A stretch of DNA of 6,276 nt from an uncultured Dialister sp. Lineage in GTDB: Bacteria > Bacillota > Negativicutes > Veillonellales > Dialisteraceae. A program made the position numbers and the translations under genes. The stretch covers positions 1 through 6,276 of the forward strand of contig UQYL01000046.1 of NCBI GenBank assembly GCA_900545365.1, in the 5' to 3' direction. The notes below the pieces were generated by a model. That model was not told the origin of the DNA. It saw only the letters and a program-made list of their open reading frames with translations, and searched no databases. This document shows positions 5,898 through 6,276 of this stretch, piece after piece (the first letter of the stretch is position 1; each line of letters begins with the position of its first letter).

Positions 5898-6229
5898 ACG
5901 CGGTACGCCGCGGCGCTTCCCGCGCAAAAGCGCATGTCCCTTCGCCGCTTCCCGTCACCGGCGCGTTTCCCCGCGCCGCCAGTCAGCGATTTCCGTTTTT
6001 TCTTCCGCCGCTTTTCAGCAGTGAGCGCCAGACGAAGAGGCGCAGGCGAAAGGAAACGCCTTTCCCGCAGGCGGAGCGGGATTCATCTGCGGCGGCTTCT
6101 CCGTCAAGTGGAGCGAGCGCAGGATGCACGCTTTTCTTTTCGTCCCTTTCGGCGCGGGCCCACATGCTTCGCTGCCGCGAGAGTTTCATTTTACTATGAT
6201 TCATTCTGCAGCTCCGAGCTACATTTGAG
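5898..6229. other. Intergenic region without a convincing gene
   Basis: Upstream of the queCDE promoter, about 330 bp hold no recognisable gene. The part at 5880-5980 is extremely GC-rich and hairpin-prone, for example CGGCGCG (5959-5965) and CGCGCCG (5972-5978) around a 6-nt loop, with no following T run. From about 6185 the DNA becomes AT-richer and holds the palindromes ATGATTCAT (6196-6204) and AGCTCCGAGCT (6210-6220). Apart from the doubtful 73-codon ORF, I see nothing that codes. Confidence 0.6.
5983..6204 (-). CDS. Doubtful small basic ORF, 73 codons
   Basis: An ATG at 6204 has GGAG 7 nt upstream and opens a 73-codon frame rich in Arg, Lys and Ser, ending just short of the GC-rich stretch before the queCDE promoter. 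I recognise no domain, signal peptide or membrane segment. The GGAG is part of an imperfect palindrome (6207-6223), so it may be incidental. Composition is uneven, and a frame of this length is easily open by chance in GC-rich DNA. It could be a real small protein, a gene remnant or part of a dispersed intergenic repeat; I lean against a functional gene. Confidence 0.15.
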   Translation of the reverse strand: MNHSKMKLSRQRSMWARAERDEKKSVHPALAPLDGEAAADESRSACGKGVSFRLRLFVWRSLLKSGGRKNGNR

Positions 6230-6272
6230 GCTTCATTTCTCTTTTTGGCCAGCCAAAATAGAGAAACGAAGC
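6230..6272. repeat. 43-bp near-perfect inverted repeat
   Basis: The left arm (6230-6249, starting GCTTCATTTCTC) and right arm (6252-6272, ending GAGAAACGAAGC) are inverted copies about 20 bp long around the 2-bp centre CA, with one mismatch and one single-base bulge. As RNA it would give a long hairpin. Neither strand shows a T run after the stem inside the window, so it does not look like a standard intrinsic terminator. It may be a dispersed palindromic element, a terminator cut by the window edge, or a binding site. Confidence 0.8.
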
Positions 6273-6276
6273 AAAG

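Noticed and set aside
5959..5978. GC-rich hairpin as a terminator for a gene further right
   Set aside because: The 7-bp stem is real, but no T run follows on either strand, and no convincing gene ends there.

Overview
This window looks like chromosomal DNA from an anaerobic bacterium, most likely a GC-rich member of the Bacillota. The signs are strong AAGGAGG-type ribosome binding sites, a ferredoxin-dependent 2-oxoacid oxidoreductase, Sel1 repeats and a type-I preQ1 riboswitch. A Negativicutes-like host would fit, but the sequence alone does not prove it. All convincing genes lie on the minus strand and form two operons, each with a recognisable promoter and a rho-independent terminator.

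Right-hand operon (about 5897 down to 4087): an extended -10 promoter, a preQ1-I riboswitch whose pseudoknot covers the Shine-Dalgarno sequence, then queC, queD and queE with overlapping ends, closed by a GC-rich hairpin terminator. The products act together: QueD makes 6-carboxy-tetrahydropterin, QueE converts it to 7-carboxy-7-deazaguanine, and QueC converts that to preQ0, the precursor of queuosine in tRNA. No folE or queF lies in the window.

Left-hand operon (about 4063 down to 127): a near-consensus promoter, a leader of roughly 140 nt with possible alternative structures, korA (fused gamma-alpha subunit, TTG start), korB (beta subunit, overlapping by 4 nt) and a Sel1-repeat gene 48 nt further on, closed by a palindromic terminator. 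KorAB is a thiamine-diphosphate and [4Fe-4S] enzyme that oxidises a 2-oxoacid with CoA and passes electrons to ferredoxin. The role of the Sel1 protein is unknown.

Edges: at 1-74 a minus-strand promoter with operator-like palindromes points to an unseen gene beyond the left edge. At 5900-6276 there is no convincing gene, but there is a very GC-rich hairpin-prone stretch, a doubtful 73-codon ORF and a 43-bp near-perfect inverted repeat. I found no new defence or mobile system. The points most worth following up are the riboswitch, the korA leader, the Sel1 partnership and the right-edge inverted repeat.
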